NCBI RefSeq assembly: GCF_000368625.1
Contig: NZ_KB849575.1
Location: 848,001 to 912,000 of the forward strand
DNA length: 64,000 nt
Source of the DNA: Acinetobacter schindleri CIP 107287
Lineage (GTDB): Bacteria > Pseudomonadota > Gammaproteobacteria > Pseudomonadales > Moraxellaceae
Direction: 5' to 3'
Shown here: positions 40,331 to 49,708 of the stretch, piece by piece
Position numbering within the stretch: position 1 is the first letter of the stretch
How the letters are laid out: each line of letters begins with the position of its first letter
The notes under the pieces: generated by a model
Seen by the model: the letters and a program-made list of their open reading frames with translations, nothing else
Databases searched by the model: none
Told to the model about the DNA's origin: nothing
Translations under genes and position numbers: made by a program

Positions 40331-40521
40331 CAACGTGTCTCCTTGATTTGGGAAGGACTGCCGGCAATACGCTCGGCAACTTGAGAGTCAAAATTTTTGG
40401 GAATCGTAGGCGCATCAAACCAGATATGTTTGATTGTCAGTAGTAGAATGACCTTGATGATTAAAATCAAAGTGATCTCTCTTACAACTTTTTGATTTAG
40501 ATTTTCTGGAACTAAGCTCAT
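40330..40521 (-). CDS. cydP: CydP-like small cytochrome oxidase subunit/accessory protein
   Basis: A 63-residue protein with one hydrophobic helix (about residues 15-32, [20 protein letters not shown]) and a polar C-terminal half ending in PSQIKETR. It is the first gene of the cyd operon and overlaps cydA by one base, so it is surely cotranslated. Small proteins at this position in Acinetobacter and Pseudomonas relatives are annotated as CydP (putative small subunit of the oxidase). I recognise it mainly by position, length and helix, so the name is less certain than the coupling. Confidence 0.65.
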   Translation of the reverse strand: MSLVPENLNQKVVREITLILIIKVILLLTIKHIWFDAPTIPKNFDSQVAERIAGSPSQIKETR

Positions 40522-40977
40522 GTAAATAAGCCTGTCTTTATAACGTGTTAATTTATTATTAATCTAATATGATAAAAAATAAATAGACTAAACAGTTTAA
40601 ATAAACATATATTTATAACTATTTGAATATTAAATAATTAAAATTATAGTTTTTTAAAGAATAATCAAAATATTTGTGATTATTTTGTGTAAACATAATT
40701 ATTTTTAAATCCGACTTTTTTACTTATATTTAAAAATTAATATCCTATTAAAATGGTTGGATTAAGAAAAAAATAATATTTTAAATCTTGATTATTTTAC
40801 TTGGTTTATTATATTTTTATTGAAAATGAGAATAGATTAAAATTTTAGGGATTAAAACGAGAAGGGTATTTCGTGGAATCTAAAGGTGAGGTGGATTCTT
40901 ATTATTGAGAAAAAGCAGGCAAAAAAAAGAACATACATGCAGCATGTTCTTTTTAAGCTTTTGGAGGAGAGTAGAGC
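40522..40977. other. AT-rich cyd promoter region and porin terminator
   Basis: No gene lies in these 456 bases. The part next to cydP is extremely AT-rich and must contain the cyd promoter. Half-sites such as CTTGATTATTTTAC (about 40787) recall FNR/ANR sites but no complete TTGAT-N4-ATCAA palindrome is present. The end near the porin holds its terminator. Confidence 0.5.
40920..40952 (-). terminator. terminator of the porin gene
   Basis: GAACAT / ATGTTC with a 9-base loop is followed on the minus strand by nine T; on the plus strand five T follow. Confidence 0.8.
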
Positions 40978-42057
40978 TTAGAAGTCGTAACGCATACCTA
41001 CAGACAAGCCCATTGCAGTTTCACCTGCTGCATTTACACCTTGGGATGAACCTGCTTTATTACTACGTGCTTGTGACCAAGGTGTCAGGTTAGCAGCGTC
41101 ATCATTCAGCATGGCTGCCAGGTTGCCATAAACGCGGAACTGTTTATCTAGGCGATGCTCTAAGCCCAATGCAAGTAAGGTTGAGTTAGCATCAGCTGTA
41201 TCAATATCACGGTGGAAAACGTGACCGCGTAATGTATTTTTATCTGTTAGTTTATATTCCGCGCCTACACCGAAAACATTAGCATCCGCATTGGTGCCAC
41301 TGCCATCATCCAGTGCAGTAAACTGGTAAAGTGCGCCCACATTCAGTTCAGGCGTTAATTTATAAGCTGCTGCTAAACGAATACCATCTCGTTCACCGCG
41401 GCTCACATCTTCTGCATAGTGCTCATAAGCAGCCGCGACATCCCAATTACCCGCGTTATAATTTAAACCTAGGTCATATGCTTGAGATTTTTCATTACTA
41501 TCCTCAGTCGTATCATTGCTGATCATCGTGCCGTCATGTAACGATAAGGCTGCTGTTGCAGTGAAACCACCACCAAATTTTGGTGTTTTATACTCAATTG
41601 TATTCGGGTTACGTTCATCGAAGCGGTGATTGTAAGCACGAGTGATATTACGCAAGTCGCCGACCTGGTCACCAAAGAAGTTTGCCGAACCACGTGCCGC
41701 TTTAAATGGGCTGTCAAAACGGCCCACTTTAACTTGACCAAAGTTACCTTTGACTCCGACATAAGTATCTCGGGTAGAGAAGTTTATAGAATCCTCACTA
41801 TCATCCGATCCGCTAGAAAAGTTGATTTGCTGTTCGATCTGAGCGAATGCAGTCAGATCTTCATTAATCTTGTGATCGACTTTAAAGCCTAAGCGTGATG
41901 AGTTTGAGGATAAAGCCACCTCATTATAGTCCTTGCCGTCATCCAGATAATCCAGAGAAACGTGTGCACGACCATATACTTTAACGTCAGCAGCAGCTGC
42001 CATTACTGGTGTTAAAATTGTTGCCCCAACTGCCAATGCGCAAAGAGTTTTTTTCAT
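40978..42057 (-). CDS. Gram-negative porin
   Basis: A 359-residue outer-membrane beta-barrel with a signal peptide (MKKTLCALAVGATILTPVMA, then AAA) and strongly alternating strands. Porin family (Gram-neg_porin, OmpC-like) features: DVKVYGRAHVSLDYLDDG as first strand, SRLGFKVDHKINEDLTAFAQ, VGVKGNFGQVKVGRFDSPFK and a C-terminal Phe strand ending in GMRYDF, the signal for the BAM complex. It likely is a general diffusion or anion-selective channel; substrate selectivity is not readable. Start at ATG 42057 with GGAGCTACAC upstream; a longer reading lacks signal-peptide logic. A terminator follows. Confidence 0.92.
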   Translation of the reverse strand: MKKTLCALAVGATILTPVMAAAADVKVYGRAHVSLDYLDDGKDYNEVALSSNSSRLGFKVDHKINEDLTAFAQIEQQINFSSGSDDSEDSINFSTRDTYVGVKGNFGQVKVGRFDSPFKAARGSANFFGDQVGDLRNITRAYNHRFDERNPNTIEYKTPKFGGGFTATAALSLHDGTMISNDTTEDSNEKSQAYDLGLNYNAGNWDVAAAYEHYAEDVSRGERDGIRLAAAYKLTPELNVGALYQFTALDDGSGTNADANVFGVGAEYKLTDKNTLRGHVFHRDIDTADANSTLLALGLEHRLDKQFRVYGNLAAMLNDDAANLTPWSQARSNKAGSSQGVNAAGETAMGLSVGMRYDF

Positions 42058-42374
42058 GTGTAGCTCCAATAAGACTTGTTTTGGTCCTAACAAGGATGTT
42101 GTGGTAGCTTTGTTAAATTTTGCTACCGTCCTGTATTGGTGCTAAGTATCGATTACAAATAAGACAATAAGATTAAGGAAATATTTCAAATATATTAAAT
42201 GTTTCGTTATGTAAAAATATTAATAGTATATGTTTTGTTTTAAGAAAGTTATTATTAATCAATATATTAAATTGTTTTATTTATCGGCTTTCATAAAGAA
42301 TTAATATTTGTTCATTTTTGGATGGTAAAAAAAATGGAGCCTAAGCTCCATTTCTATATGGGTTTAATCCAGCA
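42058..42374. other. porin promoter region
   Basis: About 317 AT-rich bases with no gene. They hold the porin 5' region (a GGAGC ribosome site next to the start) and, at the right-hand gene's end, the terminator of the HIT gene. I see no clear operator. Confidence 0.5.
42328..42353 (-). terminator. terminator of the HIT gene
   Basis: AAATGGAGC / GCTCCATTT with a four-base loop is followed on the minus strand by eight T. Confidence 0.88.
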
Positions 42375-42788
42375 TTATAAAGCTGCTTTAATTTTTTCAG
42401 CCAGAGCCTTGATTTTCTCCTGATCACCCATGACCAAGGCATGTTTGCCCAGATTATGCAAAGAGGTAGGAACCAGATGGAAATGTACATGGGGTACGGT
42501 CTGACCCGCTGCGGCACCTGATAATTGCATCAGCACGATACCCTCTACACCTAGGCCTTTTTCAATGGCTTTGGCAATCTTTTGTACGATCTGAATGGTA
42601 TATGCAGCCACTTCAGGATCCAGATCAAGTAGTGTCACCGCAGGCGATTTAGGGATGACCAAAGTATGACCGTCTGCCTGAGGCATGATGTCCATAAATG
42701 CAAGAACCTGATCGTCTTCATACACCTTGATTGCAGGCAGTTCACCGCGCAGAATTCGTGCAAAAATATTTTGATCATCGTAAGTCAT
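42375..42788 (-). CDS. HIT family (histidine triad) nucleotide-binding protein
   Basis: A 137-residue cytoplasmic protein of the HINT/HIT hydrolase family, which act on nucleoside phosphoramidates or dinucleotides. The histidine triad HVHFHLVP is intact at about residues 100-107. Other family features: FARILRGELPAIKVYEDD at the N-terminus, AFMDIMPQADGHTLVIPK with the nucleotide-binding strand. The natural substrate is unknown. It stands between the porin and a small exported protein, with its own terminator. Confidence 0.93.
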   Translation of the reverse strand: MTYDDQNIFARILRGELPAIKVYEDDQVLAFMDIMPQADGHTLVIPKSPAVTLLDLDPEVAAYTIQIVQKIAKAIEKGLGVEGIVLMQLSGAAAGQTVPHVHFHLVPTSLHNLGKHALVMGDQEKIKALAEKIKAAL

Positions 42789-42819
42789 GAGGGCATTCCT
42801 TGAACGTCATTGAATTAAA

Positions 42820-43089
42820 TTATTTACAGTTCAATTCTTTCTGACGATCTTTGATCGCGTCAAGACGTTGTTGCTCTTTTTCTGAAAATTTTGGCTTGGT
42901 TGTGTAGCAATTGTCATTGCCATACTTTGCTTTGGCATCTGGATCTTTAAAACAGAAGCCCTTGGAAGCATAAATCACATCATGATCATTTTTCAGTTTT
43001 TTGCATTCTTGTTCAGAAGCTAAAACTGAAGTTGAAGCCCCTAGCAATGCTGCAAAACTCATCACTGTCGCAACAGTCAATTTTTTCAT
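42820..43089 (-). CDS. small exported YARHG-like protein
   Basis: An 89-residue protein with a Sec signal peptide (MKKLTVATVMSFAALLGAST, cleaved near VLA-SEQ). The mature part has four cysteines (CKKLKND, GFCFKDP, DNCYTTKP and the terminal NCK), so two disulfides are likely in the periplasm. The stretch DVIYASKGFCFKDPDAKAKY, then NCYTT and EKEQQRLDAIKDRQ, fits the YARHG domain, found in small extracytoplasmic proteins thought to bind cell-wall components. The function is not established. Confidence 0.75.
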   Translation of the reverse strand: MKKLTVATVMSFAALLGASTSVLASEQECKKLKNDHDVIYASKGFCFKDPDAKAKYGNDNCYTTKPKFSEKEQQRLDAIKDRQKELNCK

Positions 43090-43171
43090 GCGGGTTTCCT
43101 CTGGTGTTGAATCATGTGTCTATACCTAAACACAATATTGGGTTTTGTTCTCACGATTCAATGGCGATATA

Positions 43172-44044
43172 TTACTCAATAGTAATTTTACTCCATGATT
43201 CATACATTTTTATTGCAGCAGAAAAGTCACTATTTTCTTCTGCCTGAAGGTTAGCTGCCTGAATCAGGTTCTGGGTTAGCGATAGCAATGGTGCAGACAG
43301 CTTGGCATCACGAACCAGATCTACCGCAATCCCTGTATCTTTGGCAAGTAGCGGTAATGCAAAGGTAAGCGGGAAACTGCGGTTTAAAATACGCTGCGGC
43401 ATCACAGTCTCAGTTACGTTACTTTTACCGCTTGATGCATTAATACATTCCAGTGCTTCATTCAAACTTACACCATGCGCTTTCAGCGTCATAAAGCCTT
43501 CTGCAACTGCACACAGGTTTACAGCCATTAACATATTATTGACTGCTTTCACTGCAAAGCCCGCGCCAGATTCACCAACATGCTTGATCAGCTTGCCGAA
43601 AGCCTGAATCGCGGGAAGGGCTTGTTCAAAACCTGCTGCACTACCACCAATCATAACAGTTAAAGTGCCATTTTCAGCACCGATCGTCTGACCGCTGACG
43701 GGTGCATCCAGAAAAATCACGCCTTGATCTGCTAAAGTTTCTTCCAGACGACGAGCGGCATCAGGTACACCACTGGTGCAGTCGACCCAGATACTGCCTG
43801 CTTTTAATTCCAGACCTTGGACTAAAGCTTCAACATCAGCACTGGTGGGTAAGCAAGAGAAGATTATATCTGCCTGGATGGCCTGTTCCAGACTTGCTGC
43901 CTGTGTACCATATTCAGTTGCATGCTGCTCTGCCTTGGTAGCAGTACGGTTCCAGACATAGACCGTATCAAAATGCTTTGGTAAATGCGCAGCCATGCGA
44001 TAGCCCATAGCACCCAAGCCAAGAAATGCAACTGATTGAATCAT
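43172..44044 (-). CDS. NAD(P)-dependent beta-hydroxyacid dehydrogenase (3-hydroxyisobutyrate dehydrogenase family)
   Basis: A 290-residue dehydrogenase of the HIBADH/tartronate-semialdehyde reductase family. The dinucleotide-binding motif is FLGLGAMGYRMAAHL (8-22); the family signature DAPVSGQTIGAENGTLTVMIGG lies in the middle, and the catalytic Lys is in GFAVKAVNNMLMAVN (about residue 168). The exact substrate (3-hydroxyisobutyrate, tartronate semialdehyde or a related acid) cannot be decided. The ATG at 44044 has a GAGGGTTATC ribosome site and is preferred over a start four codons upstream. Confidence 0.9.
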   Translation of the reverse strand: MIQSVAFLGLGAMGYRMAAHLPKHFDTVYVWNRTATKAEQHATEYGTQAASLEQAIQADIIFSCLPTSADVEALVQGLELKAGSIWVDCTSGVPDAARRLEETLADQGVIFLDAPVSGQTIGAENGTLTVMIGGSAAGFEQALPAIQAFGKLIKHVGESGAGFAVKAVNNMLMAVNLCAVAEGFMTLKAHGVSLNEALECINASSGKSNVTETVMPQRILNRSFPLTFALPLLAKDTGIAVDLVRDAKLSAPLLSLTQNLIQAANLQAEENSDFSAAIKMYESWSKITIE

Positions 44045-44099
44045 GATAACCCTCAAAATCTTTTAATTAAAAATTATAAGCTTGAAGGCATCTCTCGAA

Positions 44100-45197
44100 T
44101 TATTGCGCTAGTCGAGTAGAACGCTGCTCAAGCCAGGTGGTTAGTTTAGGCCAAAAAGTGTTGGCTGTCTTTTGATTTGACATTAAACCGAGGTGCCCAC
44201 CTGGAATCAGGGTAAAAGTAATATCTTTGCTGCTGGTCAGCTGGGTGAGTGGTTCTGCAGCTTCTCGGGTAACAATCTGATCCGTCAAACCAGCACCGAC
44301 CATGAGTGAGCAGGAAATATTTTTTAAATCAATCTTATTGCCATGCAGATTAATCGAACCATCTTTAAGAGGATTCTGTAACCACAGGTGCAGCACCATA
44401 TCCTGATTGATTCCACCCGGGTAATCGATCATTTTATTCAGGAAATGACCCATGGTGGCGTGTTCATAGACATAGTCGGGTTTTTCCAGATTCAGCAAAA
44501 ACTGTTTCTGACTTTTAAACCAGCCCATAGGATCCAGCAGTTTAAAGCCTAAGGCATTCAAAATACCTGGCGTATGAATATAGTGTTTGGGGATTAATCC
44601 CTTATGTACGGTATTTCGCAGGGCTGGATTTTGTGAAATCAGTTTATTGGTAGTTTCAAACAGTTTACCGATGCGGCCAGAGGCATAGCTGTCAATTGGA
44701 CTGCCCATTACCATCAGGTTTTTCACATGCTCTGGAGAGTGTAGCGCAGTATATAGGGTGACAAAGACACCTGCCATACTCCAGCCATGCAGGGAAATAT
44801 AGGGACTGTCTGCATGTTCGCAAATATGCTCTATGGCATCTGGAATGGATTGATCGATAAAGGACAGAAAATTCAGCTCTTTGTGTTTGAAGCTGAAACG
44901 GTTCCATTCCACCAGGTATACTTCAAAACCGCTATGCTGGAAATGCTTTACTAATGAACGGTAGGGATACAGATCATAAATACCCATGTTAATCGCCAGC
45001 GGCGCAACAAATACCAAAGGTTCCTTAAACTTTCTTTCAGGTGTTGGATAATGCCGGACTTTATATAATTCAGTTTCCTTGATGTACTCAAACGGGGTTT
45101 TTTGAGACAGCACCAGTGAGGAGCTGTTGAAAAACCGCGCACGCAGGTGCTTGAGTTTTTTCTGTTGACGTTGCAGATTTTGTTTTAACTGAATCAT
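44100..45197 (-). CDS. PhaC-like alpha/beta hydrolase with a serine nucleophile
   Basis: A 365-residue protein that follows the poly(3-hydroxyalkanoate) synthase PhaC pattern: PLVFVAPLAINMGIYDLYP, VYLVEWNRFSFKHKEL and the long inserted middle. The nucleophile elbow is HGWSMAG, so Ser140 replaces the catalytic Cys of true PHA synthases. The remaining triad residues appear in GLTDQIV (Asp) and PGGHLGLMSN (His). It is thus more likely an esterase, lipase or depolymerase-like relative than a polymerase; this is inference. The ATG at 45197 is favoured over a TTG at 45245. Neither has a good ribosome site. Confidence 0.82.
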   Translation of the reverse strand: MIQLKQNLQRQQKKLKHLRARFFNSSSLVLSQKTPFEYIKETELYKVRHYPTPERKFKEPLVFVAPLAINMGIYDLYPYRSLVKHFQHSGFEVYLVEWNRFSFKHKELNFLSFIDQSIPDAIEHICEHADSPYISLHGWSMAGVFVTLYTALHSPEHVKNLMVMGSPIDSYASGRIGKLFETTNKLISQNPALRNTVHKGLIPKHYIHTPGILNALGFKLLDPMGWFKSQKQFLLNLEKPDYVYEHATMGHFLNKMIDYPGGINQDMVLHLWLQNPLKDGSINLHGNKIDLKNISCSLMVGAGLTDQIVTREAAEPLTQLTSSKDITFTLIPGGHLGLMSNQKTANTFWPKLTTWLEQRSTRLAQ

Positions 45198-45340
45198 AAA
45201 GATAAATTGTCCGTGTGCGGTAGGGAGTGATCGAAGTCTAGGCAATAATTGCTTATTATGCCTTGACCTGAAATAGCATAGGCGCTCAAAATGTTGGCAA
45301 TTTTTTACAACAGGCAGTCCGCCAGGGCTGAATTAGAGCG

Positions 45341-46522
45341 ATGAGCCAACAAGACGATTATCAATTAGATACTTTAGCCATCCGTACAGGTCATACACGT
45401 AGCTTTGAGGGTGAGCACGGAGAACCGATCTTCCTGACATCTTCTTTCGTCTATGAAAATGCGGCCGAAGCGGCAGCAAAATTCTCAGGTCAGGAACCTG
45501 GCAATATTTACTCACGCTTTACCAATCCTACGGTCGCAATGTTTGAAAAACGTCTGGCTGCGCTTGAAGGTGCTGAGCGCGCCGTAGCGACCAGTTCGGG
45601 TATGGCTGCGATTATGGCAGTGGCAATGGCCTTCCTGAAAGCAGGTGACCATGTGATCTGTTCACGTGCAGTATTTGGTTCTACGGTTTCTCTGTTTGAA
45701 AAGTATGTAGGCAAGTTCGGTGTGGCAGTTGATTTTGTGGACTTGACCGATGTCGATGCCTGGAAAAATGCAATCAAGCCCGAAACGAAACTATTCTTTG
45801 TAGAATCTCCGTCAAACCCACTGGCTGAAGTGGCTGATATTCAGGCGCTTTCAGATCTTGCACATGCTCATGATGCATTACTGGCAATTGATAACAGCTT
45901 CTGTACACCTGTATTACAACAACCAATCAAATTTGGTGCTGACCTCGTTGTATATTCAGCTACGAAGTACCTGGATGGGCAAGGTCGTGCATTGGGTGGT
46001 GCAGTTGTCGGTAATCACAAATTGCTTGAAGAAATTTTCGGTTATGTGCGTACCACAGGCCCATCTATGAGTCCGTTCAATGCCTGGGTGTTCCTAAAGG
46101 GTCTGGAAACCTTACGTCTGCGTATGCGTGAACACTCCGCAAGTGCACAGAAACTCGCTGAATACTTAAATGCACATCCAAAAGTAGAAAAAGTGTACTA
46201 CGCAGGTCTGCCTGAGCATGTAGGTCATGAACTGGCGGCAAAGCAGCAAACCGGCTTCGGTGGTATCGTATCATTTGAAGTGAAAGGTGGTCGTGAAGGT
46301 GCCTGGAAAGTCATCGACAATACTCAGTTTATTTCCATCACGGGTAATTTGGGTGATGCGAAATCAACGATTACTCACCCGGCAACGACAACGCATGGCA
46401 AACTTTCACCTGAAGCAAAAGAAGCCGCAGGTATTCGTGAAGGTTTAATTCGTGTTTCTGTTGGTTTGGAAGATATTGATGATATTATCCGTGACATTAC
46501 ACGCGGTTTAGATCTAATCTAA
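45341..46522 (+). CDS. metZ: O-succinylhomoserine sulfhydrylase
   Basis: MetZ uses sulfide to turn O-succinylhomoserine into homocysteine, bypassing cystathionine in methionine synthesis; it is a PLP enzyme of the Cys/Met metabolism family. The 393-residue product has the N-terminal [15 protein letters not shown], the [10 protein letters not shown] and [14 protein letters not shown] motifs, and the PLP lysine in [17 protein letters not shown] (about residue 209). The DGQGR form following that lysine is typical of MetZ as opposed to MetB or MetC. It is followed by ybaB after 29 bases. Confidence 0.94.
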   Translation: MSQQDDYQLDTLAIRTGHTRSFEGEHGEPIFLTSSFVYENAAEAAAKFSGQEPGNIYSRFTNPTVAMFEKRLAALEGAERAVATSSGMAAIMAVAMAFLKAGDHVICSRAVFGSTVSLFEKYVGKFGVAVDFVDLTDVDAWKNAIKPETKLFFVESPSNPLAEVADIQALSDLAHAHDALLAIDNSFCTPVLQQPIKFGADLVVYSATKYLDGQGRALGGAVVGNHKLLEEIFGYVRTTGPSMSPFNAWVFLKGLETLRLRMREHSASAQKLAEYLNAHPKVEKVYYAGLPEHVGHELAAKQQTGFGGIVSFEVKGGREGAWKVIDNTQFISITGNLGDAKSTITHPATTTHGKLSPEAKEAAGIREGLIRVSVGLEDIDDIIRDITRGLDLI

Positions 46523-46551
46523 TTTTTATAAATTTATGTTCGGAGATTTTT

Positions 46552-46881
46552 ATGAACATTAACATGTTGATGCAGCAAGCTCAGCGCATGCAAAAGGAAG
46601 TAGAAACCAACCTGAAAAAAGCCAAAGAAGAGCTTGCGCTGGTAGAGGTTCATGCTGAAGCGGGTGGTGGTCTGGTAAAAGTAACGATGACTGCACGTAA
46701 TGTGGTAAAACGCATTCAGATCGATCCAGAACTTCTACAGGATGATCCGGATATGATTGAAGATCTGATCGCGGCTGCAATGAATGATGCGGCACGCCAA
46801 GCTGAAGCAATTTCAGAAGAACGTATGAAGTCTGCAAACCAGGGCATGGGCTTACCTCCAGGTCTGGCTGGCCTGTTCTAA
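46552..46881 (+). CDS. ybaB: YbaB/EbfC family nucleoid-associated protein
   Basis: A 109-residue DNA-binding protein that forms dimers gripping DNA by alpha-helical tweezers. The pattern matches Yba[21 protein letters not shown], then a small beta sheet ([20 protein letters not shown]), [20 protein letters not shown] and the glycine-rich C-terminal [11 protein letters not shown]. It has a good GGAG site before the ATG and is followed after 13 bases by recR, the standard gene pair. Confidence 0.95.
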   Translation: MNINMLMQQAQRMQKEVETNLKKAKEELALVEVHAEAGGGLVKVTMTARNVVKRIQIDPELLQDDPDMIEDLIAAAMNDAARQAEAISEERMKSANQGMGLPPGLAGLF

Positions 46882-46894
46882 GGAAATTTGCGCA

Positions 46895-47491
46895 ATGTTT
46901 AGTGATCGTTTTGATCAACTGGTTCAAGCATTACGCATCTTGCCAAGCGTTGGGCCGAAATCGGCTCAGCGTATGGCATTGCATCTGATCATGAAAAACC
47001 GTGAAGGTGCGATTGGTCTGGCACATGCATTGACTGAAGCGACCAACCATATTCATGAATGTTCAATCTGTCATTCACTCACTGAAGATGAAGTCTGTAA
47101 TATCTGCACCTCAACTGAACGTGATGATGAGCTGCTTTGTGTGGTGGAATCACCAGCGGATGTGATGGCTATTGAGCAGAGTGGCAGTTTTCGTGGTAAA
47201 TACCATGTATTGGGTGGACATTTGTCACCACTAGATGGAATTGGGCCTGAAGAAATTGGGATTCCATATCTACTCGAGCGTTTAAACAGAGGTCAGATTC
47301 GTGAAGTGATTCTGGCTACGAATGCAACTGTAGAAGGACAGGCGACTGCGCACTACCTCATGGAAGCCAGCAAGCATTTACCGATTCAGATTACCCGGAT
47401 TGCCCAAGGTGTACCACAAGGTGGTGAACTGGAATATGTAGACAGCCATACCTTAAGCCAAGCTGTACATAACCGCATGCGGATGAAATAA
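46895..47491 (+). CDS. recR: recombination mediator RecR
   Basis: RecR works with RecFO to load RecA at gaps in DNA. The 198-residue product has the helix-hairpin-helix (residues 8-28, ALRILPSVGPKSAQRMALHL), the zinc finger CSICHSLTEDEVCNIC (C-x2-C-x8-C-x2-C, about 54-69), and the Toprim domain (LLCVVESPADVMAIEQSG, then YHVLGGHLSPLDGIGPEEIG). The final Walker-B-like part is ITRIAQGVPQGGELEYVD. It sits after ybaB, the usual partner gene. Confidence 0.97.
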   Translation: MFSDRFDQLVQALRILPSVGPKSAQRMALHLIMKNREGAIGLAHALTEATNHIHECSICHSLTEDEVCNICTSTERDDELLCVVESPADVMAIEQSGSFRGKYHVLGGHLSPLDGIGPEEIGIPYLLERLNRGQIREVILATNATVEGQATAHYLMEASKHLPIQITRIAQGVPQGGELEYVDSHTLSQAVHNRMRMK

Positions 47492-47682
47492 ACCTGTTTC
47501 TCTGCATGCGTTTTACTAAAGAGAAGAACAAGTTAGAAAAAATACAAGAATATTCATTTAATTTATCGATATTGTTATTGCGAAATTTTATAGCTAAATG
47601 TTTATTTTTTTATCATAAATATTATAAATATCAGTTAAGATAACTATATTCGGACATCCACATTACGCTGATTCAGTCATTT

Positions 47683-48825
47683 ATGTTTCAATTTATTCAA
47701 GATCAAGCTGGACTCGATCAAGTACTCGCACAAATGGATCAAAGCTCGGTTTATGCTTTGGATACAGAGTTCATCAAGGTCGATACTTTATGGCCGAAAC
47801 TTGGTGTGTTCCAGATTAATGTCTGTGGCAATGTCTATCTGCTCGACGGCACAACGCTGGATCTGACCGAGTTCTTCAAGCGTCTCTTTGCAGCACAACA
47901 GAACATTTTCCATGCCTGTGGAGAAGACATTGATCTGATCTATCACTATACCCAGCAAAAATCTCTAAGTAATGTTTTTGATACCCAAGTAGGGATGGCG
48001 TTTCTGGGGCATGGTTTGCAGGTCAGCTATCAGAATGCCTTGAAGCAGATGCTGGATGTAGAAATTGAAAAAGATCAAACCCGTTCAAACTGGTTGGCAC
48101 GTCCTTTAAGTCATGAACAATTGTTGTATGCAGCCAATGATGTGCATTATCTGGTGCACTTGGGTGATCAGATCAAGCAGGAGTTGAAACAAAAGCACCT
48201 GTTAGACTTGGCACTGGAAGATTGCCGCTTCATGACCCGGGAAATTGGCGAGGAAACACCAACAGCCTTGTTATATCAGGATGTTGGCAACTATCGTCAT
48301 TCACGCCGTCAGCTGATGCAGCTACAGCAGCTTGCAGTATGGCGTGAGCAGATTGCCAAGGCACTGAATATTCCGCGCAGTTTCATCATGAAAAACTCGA
48401 CCATGATTAATCTGGTGGAAAAGAACCCTAAGAATATGTTCCAGCTCAGCACTGTGAAAGATCTGCGTGCCAATATTATTCGTGATCATGGCAAGATGAT
48501 TCTGGATCTGCTGAAATTTTTGCCAGATCAATCCGAGTGGCCATTACGTCTGGCACGCCCAATCCGTCATTCTTCAAGTGAAGTCGGTATAAAAATTGAT
48601 GCCATCATTCAAAATGTTGTAGATGAAACTTCCATCCCGAAAGAAGTCCTGATGCGCAAAAAATGGATGAATGCGTTGTACCAGCATGTTGTTTTCCACA
48701 ATGATGAACAGGATTTGCCGGAATTTTTACTTGGCTGGCGTTATGATCATCTGACCAAGCCACTGGTTGAGCTGCTACGTCAGGATGAATCCTATCTTTC
48801 TAGACAGATGAAAGTTGTCGACTAA
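47683..48825 (+). CDS. rnd: ribonuclease D
   Basis: RNase D is a 3'-5' exoribonuclease that trims tRNA and other stable RNA ends. The 380-residue product (E. coli 375) has the DEDDy active-site motifs: Exo I ALDTEFIKVDTLWP (Asp27, Glu29), Exo II CGEDIDLI (about residue 85) and Exo III YAANDVHYL (about 148-156), followed by the helical HRDC domains (LQQLAVWREQIAKALNIPRS). The frame has two ATG-free upstream gaps, so the ATG at 47683 is the start. It lies 190 bases after recR. Confidence 0.95.
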   Translation: MFQFIQDQAGLDQVLAQMDQSSVYALDTEFIKVDTLWPKLGVFQINVCGNVYLLDGTTLDLTEFFKRLFAAQQNIFHACGEDIDLIYHYTQQKSLSNVFDTQVGMAFLGHGLQVSYQNALKQMLDVEIEKDQTRSNWLARPLSHEQLLYAANDVHYLVHLGDQIKQELKQKHLLDLALEDCRFMTREIGEETPTALLYQDVGNYRHSRRQLMQLQQLAVWREQIAKALNIPRSFIMKNSTMINLVEKNPKNMFQLSTVKDLRANIIRDHGKMILDLLKFLPDQSEWPLRLARPIRHSSSEVGIKIDAIIQNVVDETSIPKEVLMRKKWMNALYQHVVFHNDEQDLPEFLLGWRYDHLTKPLVELLRQDESYLSRQMKVVD

Positions 48826-48976
48826 AGCTTGGATAGAAACTTAACTACAAAACTGATTAAAGAAAGAGCAATTATACAAAATCACGACTGATGCGTTAAT
48901 TATGGCTAATGCCTCAGGTGACGTTTTAAGGTATCCTTGCTACTGATTTTTCTAAATTGTTGTCTAAATCAAAATC

Positions 48977-49282
48977 ATGCAAGTGTCTATCTACAAATCG
49001 AGCAAAAAGGATGAAATGTACCTTTATGTGGCTCGTCCAGCTGAAGAAAATGAAGCTGAAACTTTCGATCCACTTCACGTACTGGGCGAAGCTGTCCGCG
49101 TAGCATTTGGTCGTGCGACTTTTGTCATGCATCTTGAACTGAGCGAAACCCGCAAGCTGGCACGTGCTAATGTGCTGCACGTGATCGACTCGATTGAAAC
49201 CCGTGGTTTCTTCCTGCAAATGCCGCCTGAAGGTTTGATTAACCCGAATGCTGTAGAACCAGAAGGTCTTCGTGGTGCTTAA
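48977..49282 (+). CDS. ycgL: YcgL domain-containing protein
   Basis: A 101-residue protein of the YcgL (DUF709) family, single-domain alpha/beta proteins of unknown function found next to RNase D in many gammaproteobacteria. Conserved features: [20 protein letters not shown] at the N-terminus, [18 protein letters not shown] in the middle and GFFLQMPP near the end. The ATG is 151 bases after rnd and preceded by no strong ribosome site (CAAAATC). Confidence 0.9.
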   Translation: MQVSIYKSSKKDEMYLYVARPAEENEAETFDPLHVLGEAVRVAFGRATFVMHLELSETRKLARANVLHVIDSIETRGFFLQMPPEGLINPNAVEPEGLRGA

Positions 49283-49303
49283 TGTTTATTCAGGAGTTGT
49301 GAA

Positions 49304-49687
49304 ATGAATGGTTATGTAACTGTATTAGATTCAATTCCTGAAGAATCGATTGCCATCGCGGTATACCTGATAGGCAGTATAATTGCACTGTTGTGCTGGT
49401 ATGGCGTGACTAAGCGCCTGCCAAAACCGGCAGGTGGCTTTCTCTGGATTTTAGTGTTTGCCATCCTGCTAACGCCGACAGTATCCGAAGGTCCGAATGC
49501 CTCATTGGCCCCGGCGATTTTCGGACTGATATTTGGTGTATTGACCAAGGAACAAGAACTGGTCTGGATCAATGCCTCACTCATTCTGTTTGTGATTGGT
49601 ATTGCTTCACTGATCGGCTATTGCTGGTCAAGCTATGTAACAAATAAAGCAAAGATTGCTGTAAACAAAAAAACTTCACCACTGTAA
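49304..49687 (+). CDS. small multi-helix membrane protein, unknown function
   Basis: A 127-residue inner-membrane protein with about four hydrophobic segments (about 17-34, 45-60, 66-80 and 88-110). It begins 21 bases after ycgL with a GGAG site and ends 21 bases before the MoxR gene, so it is likely part of one operon with the genes after it. No family is recognised. Confidence 0.72.
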   Translation: MNGYVTVLDSIPEESIAIAVYLIGSIIALLCWYGVTKRLPKPAGGFLWILVFAILLTPTVSEGPNASLAPAIFGLIFGVLTKEQELVWINASLILFVIGIASLIGYCWSSYVTNKAKIAVNKKTSPL

Positions 49688-49708
49688 ATAAAAAAATAAG
49701 GTTAAATC

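Noticed and set aside
40522..40900. FNR/ANR or ArcA site in front of the cyd operon
   Set aside because: Only half-sites are visible; no full TTGAT-N4-ATCAA palindrome.
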